In this document: positions 44,126 to 52,187 of the stretch, one piece after another
Numbering within the stretch: the first letter of the stretch is position 1
Layout of the letters: the number at the start of each line of letters is the position of its first letter
Source: DATLGB01 sp964242305
Lineage (GTDB): Bacteria; Actinomycetota; Thermoleophilia; Solirubrobacterales; Solirubrobacteraceae
Reading direction: 5' to 3'
Assembly (NCBI GenBank): GCA_964242305.1
Contig: CAXTBB010000011.1
Coordinates: forward strand, 1 to 64,000
DNA: 64,000 bases
Made by a program: the position numbers and the translations under genes
The notes under the pieces: generated by a model
Databases searched by the model: none
What the model was told of the DNA's origin: nothing
Seen by the model: the letters and a program-made list of their open reading frames with translations, nothing else

Positions 44126-44805
44126 TCGCGGACCCCGGCCGGCCGCACTGCCGGGTCCTCTACACGGACGGGCTGGCCTCCTCCCACGTCGACCTGCGCG
44201 ACCCGCAGAAGCTGCACATGGACTACCAGTGGCGCCTCGGCGCGGCGCTCGACGCGCTGCGGCCCTTGCGCGGCGAGCCGATCGTCGTGGTGCATCTGGG
44301 CGGCGGCGCGCTGGCGCTGCCACGCTTCGTCGCCGCCACCCGCCCGCGCGCCCGCCAGCACGTCTACGAGATCGACGCCGACCTCGTCGCCCTCGCCCGC
44401 CGCGAACTCGGCGGGCGCAAGCTCGGCGTGCGCTGCGGCGACGCCGCCGACCTGATCACCCGCTGCCCTCCCGCCGACGTCGTCATCGGGGACGCCTTCG
44501 ACGGCACCGAGATCCCCGCCCGGCTGGCCACGCCCGCCTTCGCGGCCGAGGTCCGCCGCGTGCTCGGCGACGACGGCCTCTACCTGCTCAACGTCATCGA
44601 CGCCCCACCGTGGCCGGCCGCCACCGCCCACGGCCGCCAACTCCGCGAGACCTTCGGCCACGTCCTGCGCTTCGGCGCCCGCGAGGTCGTCCGCGGCCGC
44701 CGCGCCGGCAACGTCCTCTTCGCCGCCTCCGCCTCCCCCCTGCGCCGCCCCGCCCTCGCCCGCGCCCTCGCCACCGGCCCCTTCGCCGGCGAGGTCACCG
44801 GCTGA
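44092..44805 (+). CDS. Spermidine-synthase-like SAM-dependent methyltransferase fold protein
   Basis: A 237-residue protein. VVVHLGGGALALPRFVAATRP, YEIDADLVALARRELGG and DVVIGDAFDGTEIPARLAT correspond to the nucleotide-binding motifs of spermidine synthase-like proteins (G-G-G, acidic E/D, D-A-F). The start segment GLASSHVDLRDPQKLHMDYQ replaces the polyamine-site tetrapeptide region. Actinobacteria contain many such 'fused spermidine synthase' relatives of unknown function; true polyamine synthesis is not supported by context. ATG 44092 lies within the TetR gene end. Confidence 0.75.
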   Translation: MGAVDLARFELVADPGRPHCRVLYTDGLASSHVDLRDPQKLHMDYQWRLGAALDALRPLRGEPIVVVHLGGGALALPRFVAATRPRARQHVYEIDADLVALARRELGGRKLGVRCGDAADLITRCPPADVVIGDAFDGTEIPARLATPAFAAEVRRVLGDDGLYLLNVIDAPPWPAATAHGRQLRETFGHVLRFGAREVVRGRRAGNVLFAASASPLRRPALARALATGPFAGEVTG

Positions 44806-44841
44806 GGGGGCCGACTCGGCAGCCTCATGCGATTGCGTACC

Positions 44842-45072
44842 TCAGGGGTCCGCAACGGCATGAACCCTCTCCTCTCGGAGCAGCGCCACGACGACCGACA
44901 ACAGGGTGACGGTGACCACGACGACGAACACGAAGCTCAGCCCGCGCACGTAGGTCGCGTGTGTCGGCAGGCCGTAGCTGCACTTGGTGGCGAGGTGGGA
45001 CCACGACCAGGTTCCGTCGCGCGTGAACACCGCCGCTGCGCAGCGCGACCCAGCGCGCTCCCCCGAGTGCAT
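44842..45072 (-). CDS. Small membrane protein, 5' end uncertain
   Basis: At least 76 residues from ATG 45072 to a stop at 44842-44844. It ends with a strong membrane segment (LSFVFVVVVTVTLLSVVVALL), preceded by an outside-facing loop with two Cys. The same frame stays open upstream to about 45150 and encodes another hydrophobic stretch (LTAAWLAVLAVYVF), but no ATG, GTG or TTG occurs there before a TAA. The true protein may thus have two membrane segments with an unusual start, or may be truncated. No family recognised. Confidence 0.45.
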   Translation of the reverse strand: MHSGERAGSRCAAAVFTRDGTWSWSHLATKCSYGLPTHATYVRGLSFVFVVVVTVTLLSVVVALLREERVHAVADP

Positions 45073-45200
45073 GAAGACGTAGACCGCGAGGACAGCGAGC
45101 CACGCGGCGGTCAGTCCGCTGAGATCACGCTTCCAGGTCAGGGCCGGCCATGGTTAGATCGACTCGCAATCGTGAGGACGCGGGCTGCGGTGACGACCGA

Positions 45201-45563
45201 TCAGGCGGACTCGCCGATCTTGCCGACGGCGCCGCGGAGGCCGACGCAGCCGATGCAGCCGACGCAGCCCTGGCAGTCGACGCAGCCGATGCAGGCCACG
45301 CAGGCGAGGCAGGCGACGTTCCCGAGACCGAAGATGACGCCTGCGCTGCCGAGGACGGCGCCGGACGCGACAACGCCGGTGGCGCCGACGACGCCGCCGC
45401 TGGCCACGACGCCCGCGCTGCCGACCACGCCGCCGCTGGCCACGACGCCGGCGCTGCCGACGACGCCGCCTGACGCGAGCACGCCGACGGAGCCGAGCAC
45501 GGCATCGCTGGCGTGCACGGCCGCGCTCTCGCTGACCGACGGCTCGTCGGGCCCGGGCATCAT
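45201..45563 (-). CDS. Hexapeptide-repeat protein with cysteine-rich repeats
   Basis: A 120-residue protein, ATG 45563 with AGGA upstream. Residues ~22-115 are a run of six-residue repeats, approximately V-V-x-S-x-G (VLASGG, VVGSAG, VVASGG, ...). In the second half the first and fourth positions become Cys (NVACLA, CVACIG, CVDCQG, CVGCIG, CVGLRG), so cysteines recur every three residues. Such periodicity suggests a beta-helix or solenoid with stacked side chains; stacked Cys could bind metal or form disulfides. The opposite strand is also open over part of this region, but lacks a good start site. No known family or function recognised. Confidence 0.6.
   Translation of the reverse strand: MMPGPDEPSVSESAAVHASDAVLGSVGVLASGGVVGSAGVVASGGVVGSAGVVASGGVVGATGVVASGAVLGSAGVIFGLGNVACLACVACIGCVDCQGCVGCIGCVGLRGAVGKIGESA
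45387..45458. repeat. Two 36-bp tandem repeats within the hexad-repeat gene
   Basis: 45387-45422 and 45423-45458 are near-identical 36-bp units (2 mismatches), each encoding two six-residue repeats. More diverged units continue on both sides, from about 45340 to 45500, so the protein grew by internal duplication. Confidence 0.75.
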
Positions 45564-45582
45564 CGGCCGATCCTACCGGCGA

Positions 45583-46080
45583 TCAGCCGGCCGGCTTCGG
45601 CAGTCGGTAGCGCACGTGCGGGATGCCGGCGTGGACCAGCTCACCGGCGTAGGTCATCCCGAGCCCCTCCATCACCCCGCGCGACGCGACGTTCTCGACG
45701 TCGGTCTTGGCCGTGACCGCCGCCAGGCCGAGATCGGTGAAGGCGTGCTCGATGGCGGCGCCCGCGATCTCGGTGGCGAGCCCCCGCCGCCAGCGGTCGG
45801 GGGCGATGAACCAGGCCAGCTCGACCTCCTCGCCGTCCGCCAGAAGGCCGGCGAGGCCGACGACCGCGCCGTCCTCGCGCAGCACCCACCGCCCGAAGCC
45901 GTGGCGCTTCCAGTGAACCGCGTCGCGGACCAGCATCGACCGGGTCCGCGCGAGCGACAGCGGCGCCGGCCAGACCCAGCGGGCGACGCGCGCGTCGGCG
46001 CAGATCGGGTGCAGCTCGTCGGCATCGCGCGGGAGCGGCTTGGTCCCCACGAGCCGGTCGGTGCGAACCTCATCGAACAC
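45583..46080 (-). CDS. GNAT acetyltransferase, RimJ/RimL type
   Basis: A 165-residue acetyltransferase. RTDRLVGTKPLPRDADELHP is the family start, GFGRWVLREDGAVVGLAGLL the central strands, WRRGLATEIAGAAIEHAF the acetyl-CoA loop, and AAVTAKTDVENVASRGVMEGLGM the last conserved strand/helix. Members acetylate protein N-termini or aminoglycosides and other amines. It starts with GTG at 46080, immediately adjacent to the ATG of the divergent aat gene (no intergenic base). Confidence 0.85.
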   Translation of the reverse strand: MFDEVRTDRLVGTKPLPRDADELHPICADARVARWVWPAPLSLARTRSMLVRDAVHWKRHGFGRWVLREDGAVVGLAGLLADGEEVELAWFIAPDRWRRGLATEIAGAAIEHAFTDLGLAAVTAKTDVENVASRGVMEGLGMTYAGELVHAGIPHVRYRLPKPAG

Positions 46081-46668
46081 ATGCGCAGTGTGCCCGACCT
46101 GAGCCTGACCCTCTCCGCCTACGCGCAGGGCCTGTTCCCGATGGACGACCCGGAGGCGCAGGACCACGACCTGCCCTTCTACCGGGCCGACCCGCGGGCG
46201 GTGTTCGAGCTCGACGACCTCCCGGCGATCCGGCGCCGGCTCAGGCGCAGCCTCGCCCACGACGACTTCCATCCGGACATGGACCGCGCCTTCGCGCGCA
46301 CCGTGGCGCACTGCGCGAAGCCGCGCGGCGGGGGCGTGTGGCTGACCGACCGCATGGCCGGCCTCTACGACCAGCTGCACCGGGCCGGCTACGCGCACTC
46401 CTTCGAGCTGTGGGACGGCGGCACGCTGGCGGCGGGGATCCTCGGCGTCGTGCTCGGCCGCGCGGCCATGCTGGAGTCGATGTTCCACACCGTCGCGCAC
46501 GCGGGCAACGTCAACCTCGTCCGCACGCTCGAGCGGCTGCAGGACGCTGGCGTCACCCTGGTCGACATCCAGCTGATCTCCGACCACACGCGCCGCGTGG
46601 GCGCCGTCGAGATCCCCGCCGCGGAGTTCGAGCGCCGGCTCAGCGCGGCGCTTCGGAGCGATCACTGA
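46081..46668 (+). CDS. aat: Leucyl/phenylalanyl-tRNA--protein transferase
   Basis: A 195-residue Aat enzyme, which adds Leu or Phe from tRNA to basic N-termini for N-end-rule degradation. Motifs: YAQGLFPMDDPEAQ (residues ~10-23), FYRADPRAVFELDD, WLTDRMAGLYDQLHRAGYAHSFELWDGGTLAAGILGV (described around residues 87-125), and ESMFHTVAHAGNVNLVRTLERL. Length is at the short end of the family (190-240). ATG 46081 abuts the divergent acetyltransferase start; GTG 46090 is possible. The 3' end overlaps the convergent GGDEF-EAL gene by 29 bases. No ClpS or ClpA is encoded in the window. Confidence 0.92.
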   Translation: MRSVPDLSLTLSAYAQGLFPMDDPEAQDHDLPFYRADPRAVFELDDLPAIRRRLRRSLAHDDFHPDMDRAFARTVAHCAKPRGGGVWLTDRMAGLYDQLHRAGYAHSFELWDGGTLAAGILGVVLGRAAMLESMFHTVAHAGNVNLVRTLERLQDAGVTLVDIQLISDHTRRVGAVEIPAAEFERRLSAALRSDH

Positions 46669-48676
46669 TCGCGAACAGCTCCCCGGCCCGCGTCGGGCGC
46701 CCGACGTGCAGGCCCTGGGCCAGCTCGACGCCGAGCTCGCGGACCGCGGCCAGGATCGCCTCGTCCTCGACGCACTCGGCCACCACCGTCTTGCCGAGCG
46801 CGTGCGCGGCGGAGACGCACGCCTCCGCGATCGCGCGGTCGGCCGGATCGGTCGGGATCCCGCGGGTGAGCTGGCCGTCGAGCTTGAGGAACTCGACCGG
46901 CAGCTGCTTGAGGTAGCGCAGTCCCGCCGTCCCGGCGCCGAAGTCGTCCAGCGCGAAGCGGCAGCCGAACTCGCCCAGCTGGGCCATCAGCCGCTGCGCC
47001 TCGCCGCGCCCGCTGAGGGCCGTGCGCTCCGTGACCTCGAAGATCAGGTGCTGGCCGCCGTCGTCGGCGTCCATCATCCGGCGGACGATGCGGGCCAGGA
47101 AGGCACGGTCGACCAGCGACTCCTCGGACAGGTTGACGGCGATGTCGACCGGGTCGCCGGCCTCGCGGCGCGCGGCGACGAACGCCAGCGCCTGGCCGAC
47201 CACCCACTCGTCGATCTCCCCGATCAGCCCGTGCCGCTTGGCCGGGGCGAGGAAGGCGTTGGGGCGGACGACGCTGCCGTCCTCGTCGCGCATGCGCAGC
47301 AGCAGCTCGTACTGGACGGGGCGCAGCGTGGCGGCGTCGACGATCGGCTGGGCGTCGAGCAGCAGGCGCCCGGAGTCCAGCCCGCGGCGCACCTTGTCGG
47401 CCCAGCCGCGGCCCGACGAGCGCTTGGCCCGCATGGCCGGCTCGAAGACGGCGACGGTGCCGCGGCCGCGGCGCTTGGCCTCCGCCAGCGCCTCCGTCGC
47501 GTGCAGCAGGAGGTCGTCGGACAGGGTGACGCCGGCGCTGGCGCTCAGCGACAGCGACGCGCCGGCGACGTCGACCGGGCGGGCGGCGACGGCGGCCAGC
47601 AGCTCCTCGGCGAGCCTTCGGGCCCCCGCGGTGTCCGTGTCGGCCATCAACACGCCGAACTCGTCGGACCCGATGCGCGCCAGCGCCCCGCGGTCCCCGA
47701 CCGTCTCGGTCAGGCGCGCGGCCATGGCCTCGAGCACGGCGTCCCCGGCGGCGGTGCCGAAGGTGTCGTTGAGCTCGCCGAACTCGTCGAGGTCGACGAT
47801 CGCCAGCGCGACCGGCTCGCCGGGCAGCTCGCGCAGCAGCGGCAGCAGGGCGGCGCGGTTGAGCAGGCCGGTCAGCGAGTCGTGGTCGGCGGCGTGGCGG
47901 ACCTCCTTCTCGAGCTGGACCGTCTCGGCGACGTCCTGGACCTGCACGATGTACTGGCGCGGCTCGCCGGCGTCGTCGCGCAGCAGGGAGACGGAGAAGA
48001 CGGCCGGGACCACGCTGCCGTCGGCGTGGCGCAGGCCCAGCTTCAGCGTGACGGCGTGCAGCTCGCGCGCGACCAGCCGGGCCAGCTGCTCGCGGATCAT
48101 GACCAGGTCGTCCGGGCCGACCAGGCGCTCGAGCAGCACGCCCGTGCGGTCTTCGCCGACCAGCTCGCTCATGCGGCCGTTGACGCGCCGCACGACGCCG
48201 TCGGCGACGACGGCCATGCCGATGGGGGACGTCGAGAACACGCGCTCGAAGGCGTCGACGGCCTGCTCGGAGCCGCCGGGCTCGCCGAGGGCGACGTCGA
48301 CGACGCGGGCGCTGCGGTCCACGCGAGCGCGCAGGCGGACCTCCGTCCACGCGCGGTCCCCCGCGCGCACGCGCAGGGTGGCGGTGCGGATGCGCCCGCC
48401 GGGGGCGAGTGGGTTGAGCGCACTCAGGAGCGTCTCGACGTCGGCGGGATGCACGAGCTCGGAGAAGGCGACGCCGACCAGGTCGTCGCGCGCGGTCAGG
48501 ATCCGCAGCGCGGCGGAGACCCGCCGGATCTGGCCGTCCAGGGCGACCTCGGCGAGGCCCTCGCCGGTCAGCGCCCACAGCCGTTCCTCGCGCTGGCGCG
48601 AGCGGCGCAGGAGGACGAGGGCGAGGCCGAGCAGGACGAGCGCTGCGGTCAGGGTGAGGGCGGCGCCAAGGAACAC
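46640..48676 (-). CDS. PAS-GGDEF-EAL membrane protein (c-di-GMP turnover)
   Basis: About 678 residues. One N-terminal membrane segment (VFLGAALTLTAALVLLGLALVLL), two PAS-like domains (~residues 40-130 and 155-270, FSTSPIGMAVVADGVVRRVNG), a GGDEF domain and an EAL domain (~430-675). The GGDEF loop reads RIGSDEFGVL, with Ser for the second Gly; the EAL motif reads YELLLRM. Other EAL catalytic residues are present (AVNLSEES, FEVTER, LDDFGAGT, LKLDG, AECVED), so phosphodiesterase activity is likely while cyclase activity is doubtful. GTG 48676 is selected so that the membrane segment starts the protein. Its C-terminus overlaps aat. Confidence 0.87.
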   Translation of the reverse strand: MFLGAALTLTAALVLLGLALVLLRRSRQREERLWALTGEGLAEVALDGQIRRVSAALRILTARDDLVGVAFSELVHPADVETLLSALNPLAPGGRIRTATLRVRAGDRAWTEVRLRARVDRSARVVDVALGEPGGSEQAVDAFERVFSTSPIGMAVVADGVVRRVNGRMSELVGEDRTGVLLERLVGPDDLVMIREQLARLVARELHAVTLKLGLRHADGSVVPAVFSVSLLRDDAGEPRQYIVQVQDVAETVQLEKEVRHAADHDSLTGLLNRAALLPLLRELPGEPVALAIVDLDEFGELNDTFGTAAGDAVLEAMAARLTETVGDRGALARIGSDEFGVLMADTDTAGARRLAEELLAAVAARPVDVAGASLSLSASAGVTLSDDLLLHATEALAEAKRRGRGTVAVFEPAMRAKRSSGRGWADKVRRGLDSGRLLLDAQPIVDAATLRPVQYELLLRMRDEDGSVVRPNAFLAPAKRHGLIGEIDEWVVGQALAFVAARREAGDPVDIAVNLSEESLVDRAFLARIVRRMMDADDGGQHLIFEVTERTALSGRGEAQRLMAQLGEFGCRFALDDFGAGTAGLRYLKQLPVEFLKLDGQLTRGIPTDPADRAIAEACVSAAHALGKTVVAECVEDEAILAAVRELGVELAQGLHVGRPTRAGELFAISDRSEAPR

Positions 48677-48734
48677 GGTCAGAGCAGCATCGGCATGAGC
48701 GGGGCCCGACGTTTGTCGGACATCCGTCCAGCGC

Positions 48735-48748
48735 CGTCCTAAAGGACG
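48735..48748. promoter_or_regulatory. Perfect palindrome between divergent GGDEF-EAL and FtsH-like genes
   Basis: CGTCCT-AA-AGGACG is a perfect 14-base inverted repeat within the 122-base gap between the divergent starts at 48676 and 48799. A TATTCT sequence at 48783-48788, 10 bases before the GTG of the protease gene, could be its -10 box. An operator for a shared regulator is possible. Confidence 0.4.
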
Positions 48749-48798
48749 CAGAAATCCGGCGCGGACCCTGTGGTCGCGACCCCTATTCTCGCTTGGCA

Positions 48799-51159
48799 GT
48801 GGCCGCGGAGCTCCCTCCTCCACCCACGCGGCGGCGCCGCATTGCCGAAGCGCTGGCCCTCGCGGGTGAGTGGCGCCGGCTGGACCGGATCGCCACCGCG
48901 GTGGCGATCGTCGTCTCCCCCGTCTTCTTCGCGCTGCTCTACGGGACGGCCGATCTCCCGCTCGTCGTCGCCATCCTGCTGACGATCCTGTCCATCGGCG
49001 CGTTCCGCGGCCTGATCGACATCGTCGCCCACTCGCTGATCCCGCGGCCGTCCATCTACGGCGCGGAGGACACGCTCGCACAGCAGGACGTCGTCGGCCG
49101 GCGCCGGCTCTGGTACTGGCGGCGGCGCTTCCGCCAGGCGATCGTCCTCGGCTCGGTCTTCTGCCTCGCGGCCGGGCTCGTGGCGCTGTTCGACTCCAAG
49201 TCCTTCGCCGACGGCGCCGACTCGGTCGTCAACGCGATCCCGGATGCGATCGCCCAGGCCCCGACCACCCTGCTCACCGTGGGCGCCCTGTTCTTCATCA
49301 ACTTCCTGATCCTGTTCGGCCCGCTCATCTTCATGGGCGCCCAGCAGATCAAGACCTACGAGCCCGGTGACGCGGACTGGGGCGTCAAGCTCGCCGACGT
49401 CCGCGGCCAGCAGGAGGCGCGCGAGGAGATCACCCGCATCGTCTCCCTGTGGCAGTCGGGCGAGGAGTTCGTCAAGGCGGGCGGCAAGCGCGAGCGCGGC
49501 GTCCTGTTCCTGGGCGCGCCGGGCACCGGCAAGACGATGCTCTCCAAGGGCATCGCCACCTCCTTCAACTGCCCGTTCGTGACGATCCCGGGCTCGGGCT
49601 TCGCGCAGAGCTTCATCGGGATGGACGCCGTGCTCGTCCGCTACCTCGCCCGCAAGGCCAAGAAGCAGGCGGCCAAGTGGGGCGGGCAGTGCATCGTCTT
49701 CATCGACGAGATCGACGCCATGGGCATGCGCCGCTCGGCACTCGGCGCGGGCGACACGAGCCTGCGCACCTGGCACGACGTGGCGCCCGCCACCGACGTC
49801 ACCGTCGAGACCGACGCCTGGCGCGAGCAGCAGTTCGAGGCCCGCGCGCCCGAGCCCCGCAACCCGTACCCGCGCATCTACGCGAAGGTCAGCGGCGGCC
49901 TGCAGCGCGTCATCCCCGGGATGATGGGCGGGATGGGCGGCGGCCTGGCGCTCAACTCGCTGCTCGTCGTCATGGACGGCATCGACGACCCGCCGTTCAG
50001 CAAGCGCTACGTCACCAACCGCTTCAACACCTTCATGGACGCGCTGTACATCGTCCCCTCCAAGCTGGGCAAGGTCCGCTTGCGCCTCAAGCCGCCCCGG
50101 CCCCGCAAGGACGAGATCTACTTCATCGGGGCGACCAACGTGCCGCTCGAGCGCCTCGATCCCGCCCTCGTCCGGCCGGGCCGCATGGGCCGTCACGTCT
50201 ACTTCCGCACCCCTACGTGGGAGGACCGGCGCGACATCTTCGACCTCTACATCAACCGGGTCGCCCACGAGGACGAGCTCGACACGCCCAAGCGGCGCGA
50301 CGAGATGGCGCGCATCACCTCCGGCTACTCGCCGGCGATGATCGACCAGGTCTGCTCCATGGCGCTCACCTACGCGCACGCCGACGGCCGCGACGTGTTC
50401 TCCTGGAAGGACCTCGTCGAGGCGATGACCGTCGTCGAGGCGGGCGTCGCGGTCGGCCAGCCCTACGCGGCGCACGAGGAGCGCTCGATCGCCATCCACG
50501 AGGCGGGCCACGCGATCTGCTCGCACCTCTACAACGACAACCTGCTCTCCACCCGCCTGTCGATCCGCCGCCGCGGCAGCTCGGGTGGCCATCACCAGGC
50601 CATGCGCATCGAGGACCGCTTCGTCTCGTGGCGCTCGGAGGAGATCGCCGGCCTCATCCACACGCTCGGCGCGATGGCGGCGGAGATCGTCTTCTACGGG
50701 CAGAACACGACGGGGGTCGGCGGCGACGTCGGCCAGGTCACGGCGCGCGCGGCCTACATGGTCGGCTTCGCGGCCATGGGCCCCACCGCGGTCGACCTCT
50801 CCGACCGCATCGAGGATCCCGAGGCGCGCGAGGAGGCCGAGGAGAAGACCCGCGAGCGCTTCCGGCGCATGGGCGACCAGATCATGCAGCGCTCGCTCAC
50901 GCTCACGGAGGGCTCCTCGCTGGCCGGCGTGCTCGGCGACCGCGCCAAGCGCGGCCTCGCCGCCGAGCTGATCGGCCAGGCCTTCGTGGTCGCCTACGCC
51001 TCCGTGCTGGCCAACAAGGACGCCACGGAGAAGGTCGCCGACCGGCTGGTCGCCGATCGCGAGCTCTACGGGGACGACGTCGAGAACCTGTTGAAGTCGG
51101 TCAACCTGCGCAAGCCGGAGATCGACCTGCTGGAGGAGTCCACGTGGCCGGCGATCTGA
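48799..51159 (+). CDS. FtsH-like AAA+ membrane zinc protease with atypical N-terminus and insertions
   Basis: A 786-residue protein. Walker A GAPGTGKT at 239-246, Walker B FIDEID at ~302-307, second region of homology LDPALVRPGRMG, zinc motif HEAGH at 567-571, and the third metal ligand Asp in GVGGDVGQVT. It therefore belongs to the FtsH (M41) family. Unlike classic FtsH with two membrane segments, four hydrophobic segments precede the AAA domain (starting near residues 31, 53, 120 and 150). About 55 residues are inserted between Walker B and the LNSLLVVMDG segment, and about 40 more before IYFIGATN. It degrades membrane or soluble proteins. GTG 48799 is preferred over TTG 48793. It overlaps the next gene by 16 bases. 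Confidence 0.85.
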   Translation: MAAELPPPPTRRRRIAEALALAGEWRRLDRIATAVAIVVSPVFFALLYGTADLPLVVAILLTILSIGAFRGLIDIVAHSLIPRPSIYGAEDTLAQQDVVGRRRLWYWRRRFRQAIVLGSVFCLAAGLVALFDSKSFADGADSVVNAIPDAIAQAPTTLLTVGALFFINFLILFGPLIFMGAQQIKTYEPGDADWGVKLADVRGQQEAREEITRIVSLWQSGEEFVKAGGKRERGVLFLGAPGTGKTMLSKGIATSFNCPFVTIPGSGFAQSFIGMDAVLVRYLARKAKKQAAKWGGQCIVFIDEIDAMGMRRSALGAGDTSLRTWHDVAPATDVTVETDAWREQQFEARAPEPRNPYPRIYAKVSGGLQRVIPGMMGGMGGGLALNSLLVVMDGIDDPPFSKRYVTNRFNTFMDALYIVPSKLGKVRLRLKPPRPRKDEIYFIGATNVPLERLDPALVRPGRMGRHVYFRTPTWEDRRDIFDLYINRVAHEDELDTPKRRDEMARITSGYSPAMIDQVCSMALTYAHADGRDVFSWKDLVEAMTVVEAGVAVGQPYAAHEERSIAIHEAGHAICSHLYNDNLLSTRLSIRRRGSSGGHHQAMRIEDRFVSWRSEEIAGLIHTLGAMAAEIVFYGQNTTGVGGDVGQVTARAAYMVGFAAMGPTAVDLSDRIEDPEAREEAEEKTRERFRRMGDQIMQRSLTLTEGSSLAGVLGDRAKRGLAAELIGQAFVVAYASVLANKDATEKVADRLVADRELYGDDVENLLKSVNLRKPEIDLLEESTWPAI

Positions 51160-52187
51160 TCCCGCCCCCCTCCCCCGCCGGCAAGCCGGAGGGCGAGTGG
51201 GAGAAGGAGCGCGACGAGACGTTCTCCTCCTCGACGCTGCTGCGCACGGACGAGGAGCACGAGGCGGCGGTCGAGGCGGCCACGCCGATCGAGCCGGCCG
51301 GGCCGTCGCGCTACCGCTCGCGCTTCGGCTTCATCCTCGGCGCGCTGGTGGGGATCGGCGTCGCCTCGCTGGTCGTCATCGCCCTGGTCATCTCGGGCGG
51401 CGACACCGTTCACGAGACGCCGTGGTCGGCCTGGCGGCCGCCGCACAAGGACCCCGACATCGCCGCCGTCGAGATCGCCCAGCACGTCGCCCACGAGTAC
51501 CGCCAGGACTCCGGCGACCAGCTCGTCGACGTCTACGCCCAGCGCCTGGAGGTCGACGGCTCGCCCATGAACGTCGTCATCCGCTCGGCCGGCAAGGGCG
51601 AGGGTGCCGACATCATCGACATCCCCGGCAAGTCGCTGCTGTTCGTCCTCAAGGGCCTCGGCCCCGACGGGTCGATCGACACCGGCGAGGCGTCGGCCAA
51701 GCGCCTGCGCCTGCTGCAGCGCGAGGCCTACGAGTTGTCGCTCTACGCCTTCAAGTACGTCAAGGGGATCGACAACGTCGTCGCGTTCCTGCCGCCGGCG
51801 CCGCCGACGACCCAGCAGAAGGCCGCGGACGCCGCCGAGGCCGCCCAGAACCCCCTCTCGGGCTCGCTGAAGACCGGGAGGCTCTCCGCGGCCGCGCTCG
51901 CCGCCACGGCCTCCAAGAACTCGCCCGTCAACGCGATGCTGTTCCTGCCCGGCGACGTCGAGGCCTCGCTCAAGCGCCCGCTGACGGACACGTTCCCGGC
52001 CGCCCAGCCGCCGCGACCCTCGACGCTGACCGACGCGGAGGAGGCCACCTTCGGCGCCTTCGCCCAGGTCCACGCCTTCAGCGCCTCCGTCGTCCCGGAC
52101 CAGACCGGCGCGGGCTTCCTCGTGCTCGACCGGGCGTCGTCGTCGTCGGCCGTCCAAGACGCGCTGCGCTCGACGCTCAAGGCCTAG
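51144..52187 (+). CDS. Single-pass membrane protein coupled to the FtsH-like protease, unknown function
   Basis: A 347-residue protein, GTG start inside the protease gene. Residues 1-60 are charged and cytosolic, 61-84 are a membrane helix (FGFILGALVGIGVASLVVIA), and the remaining ~260 residues would lie outside. The outer domain begins with WSAWRPP and contains HVAHEYRQDSGDQLVDVYAQ and a segment with DNVVAFLPPAPPTT. No known family is recognised. Overlap and shared transcript suggest a partner or modulator of the protease, as HflKC is for FtsH, though there is no sequence likeness to HflKC. A strong hairpin follows the stop directly. Confidence 0.7.
   Translation: MAGDLIPPPSPAGKPEGEWEKERDETFSSSTLLRTDEEHEAAVEAATPIEPAGPSRYRSRFGFILGALVGIGVASLVVIALVISGGDTVHETPWSAWRPPHKDPDIAAVEIAQHVAHEYRQDSGDQLVDVYAQRLEVDGSPMNVVIRSAGKGEGADIIDIPGKSLLFVLKGLGPDGSIDTGEASAKRLRLLQREAYELSLYAFKYVKGIDNVVAFLPPAPPTTQQKAADAAEAAQNPLSGSLKTGRLSAAALAATASKNSPVNAMLFLPGDVEASLKRPLTDTFPAAQPPRPSTLTDAEEATFGAFAQVHAFSASVVPDQTGAGFLVLDRASSSSAVQDALRSTLKA

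Noticed and set aside
44806..44841. Possible terminator GGCTG/CAGCC after the spermidine-synthase-like gene.
   Set aside because: Only five pairs with a large loop; too weak to list.
45201..45330. Cysteine triplets at first suspected to be a ferredoxin or metallothionein.
   Set aside because: Spacing is strictly three residues in a hexad register, unlike CxxCxxCxxxCP ferredoxin motifs or known metallothioneins.
45150..45473. Plus-strand open frame over the hexad-repeat gene, rich in Asp, Ala and His.
   Set aside because: It is the mirror of the repeats on the minus strand. The minus frame has a better start and ribosome site and clear hexad logic.
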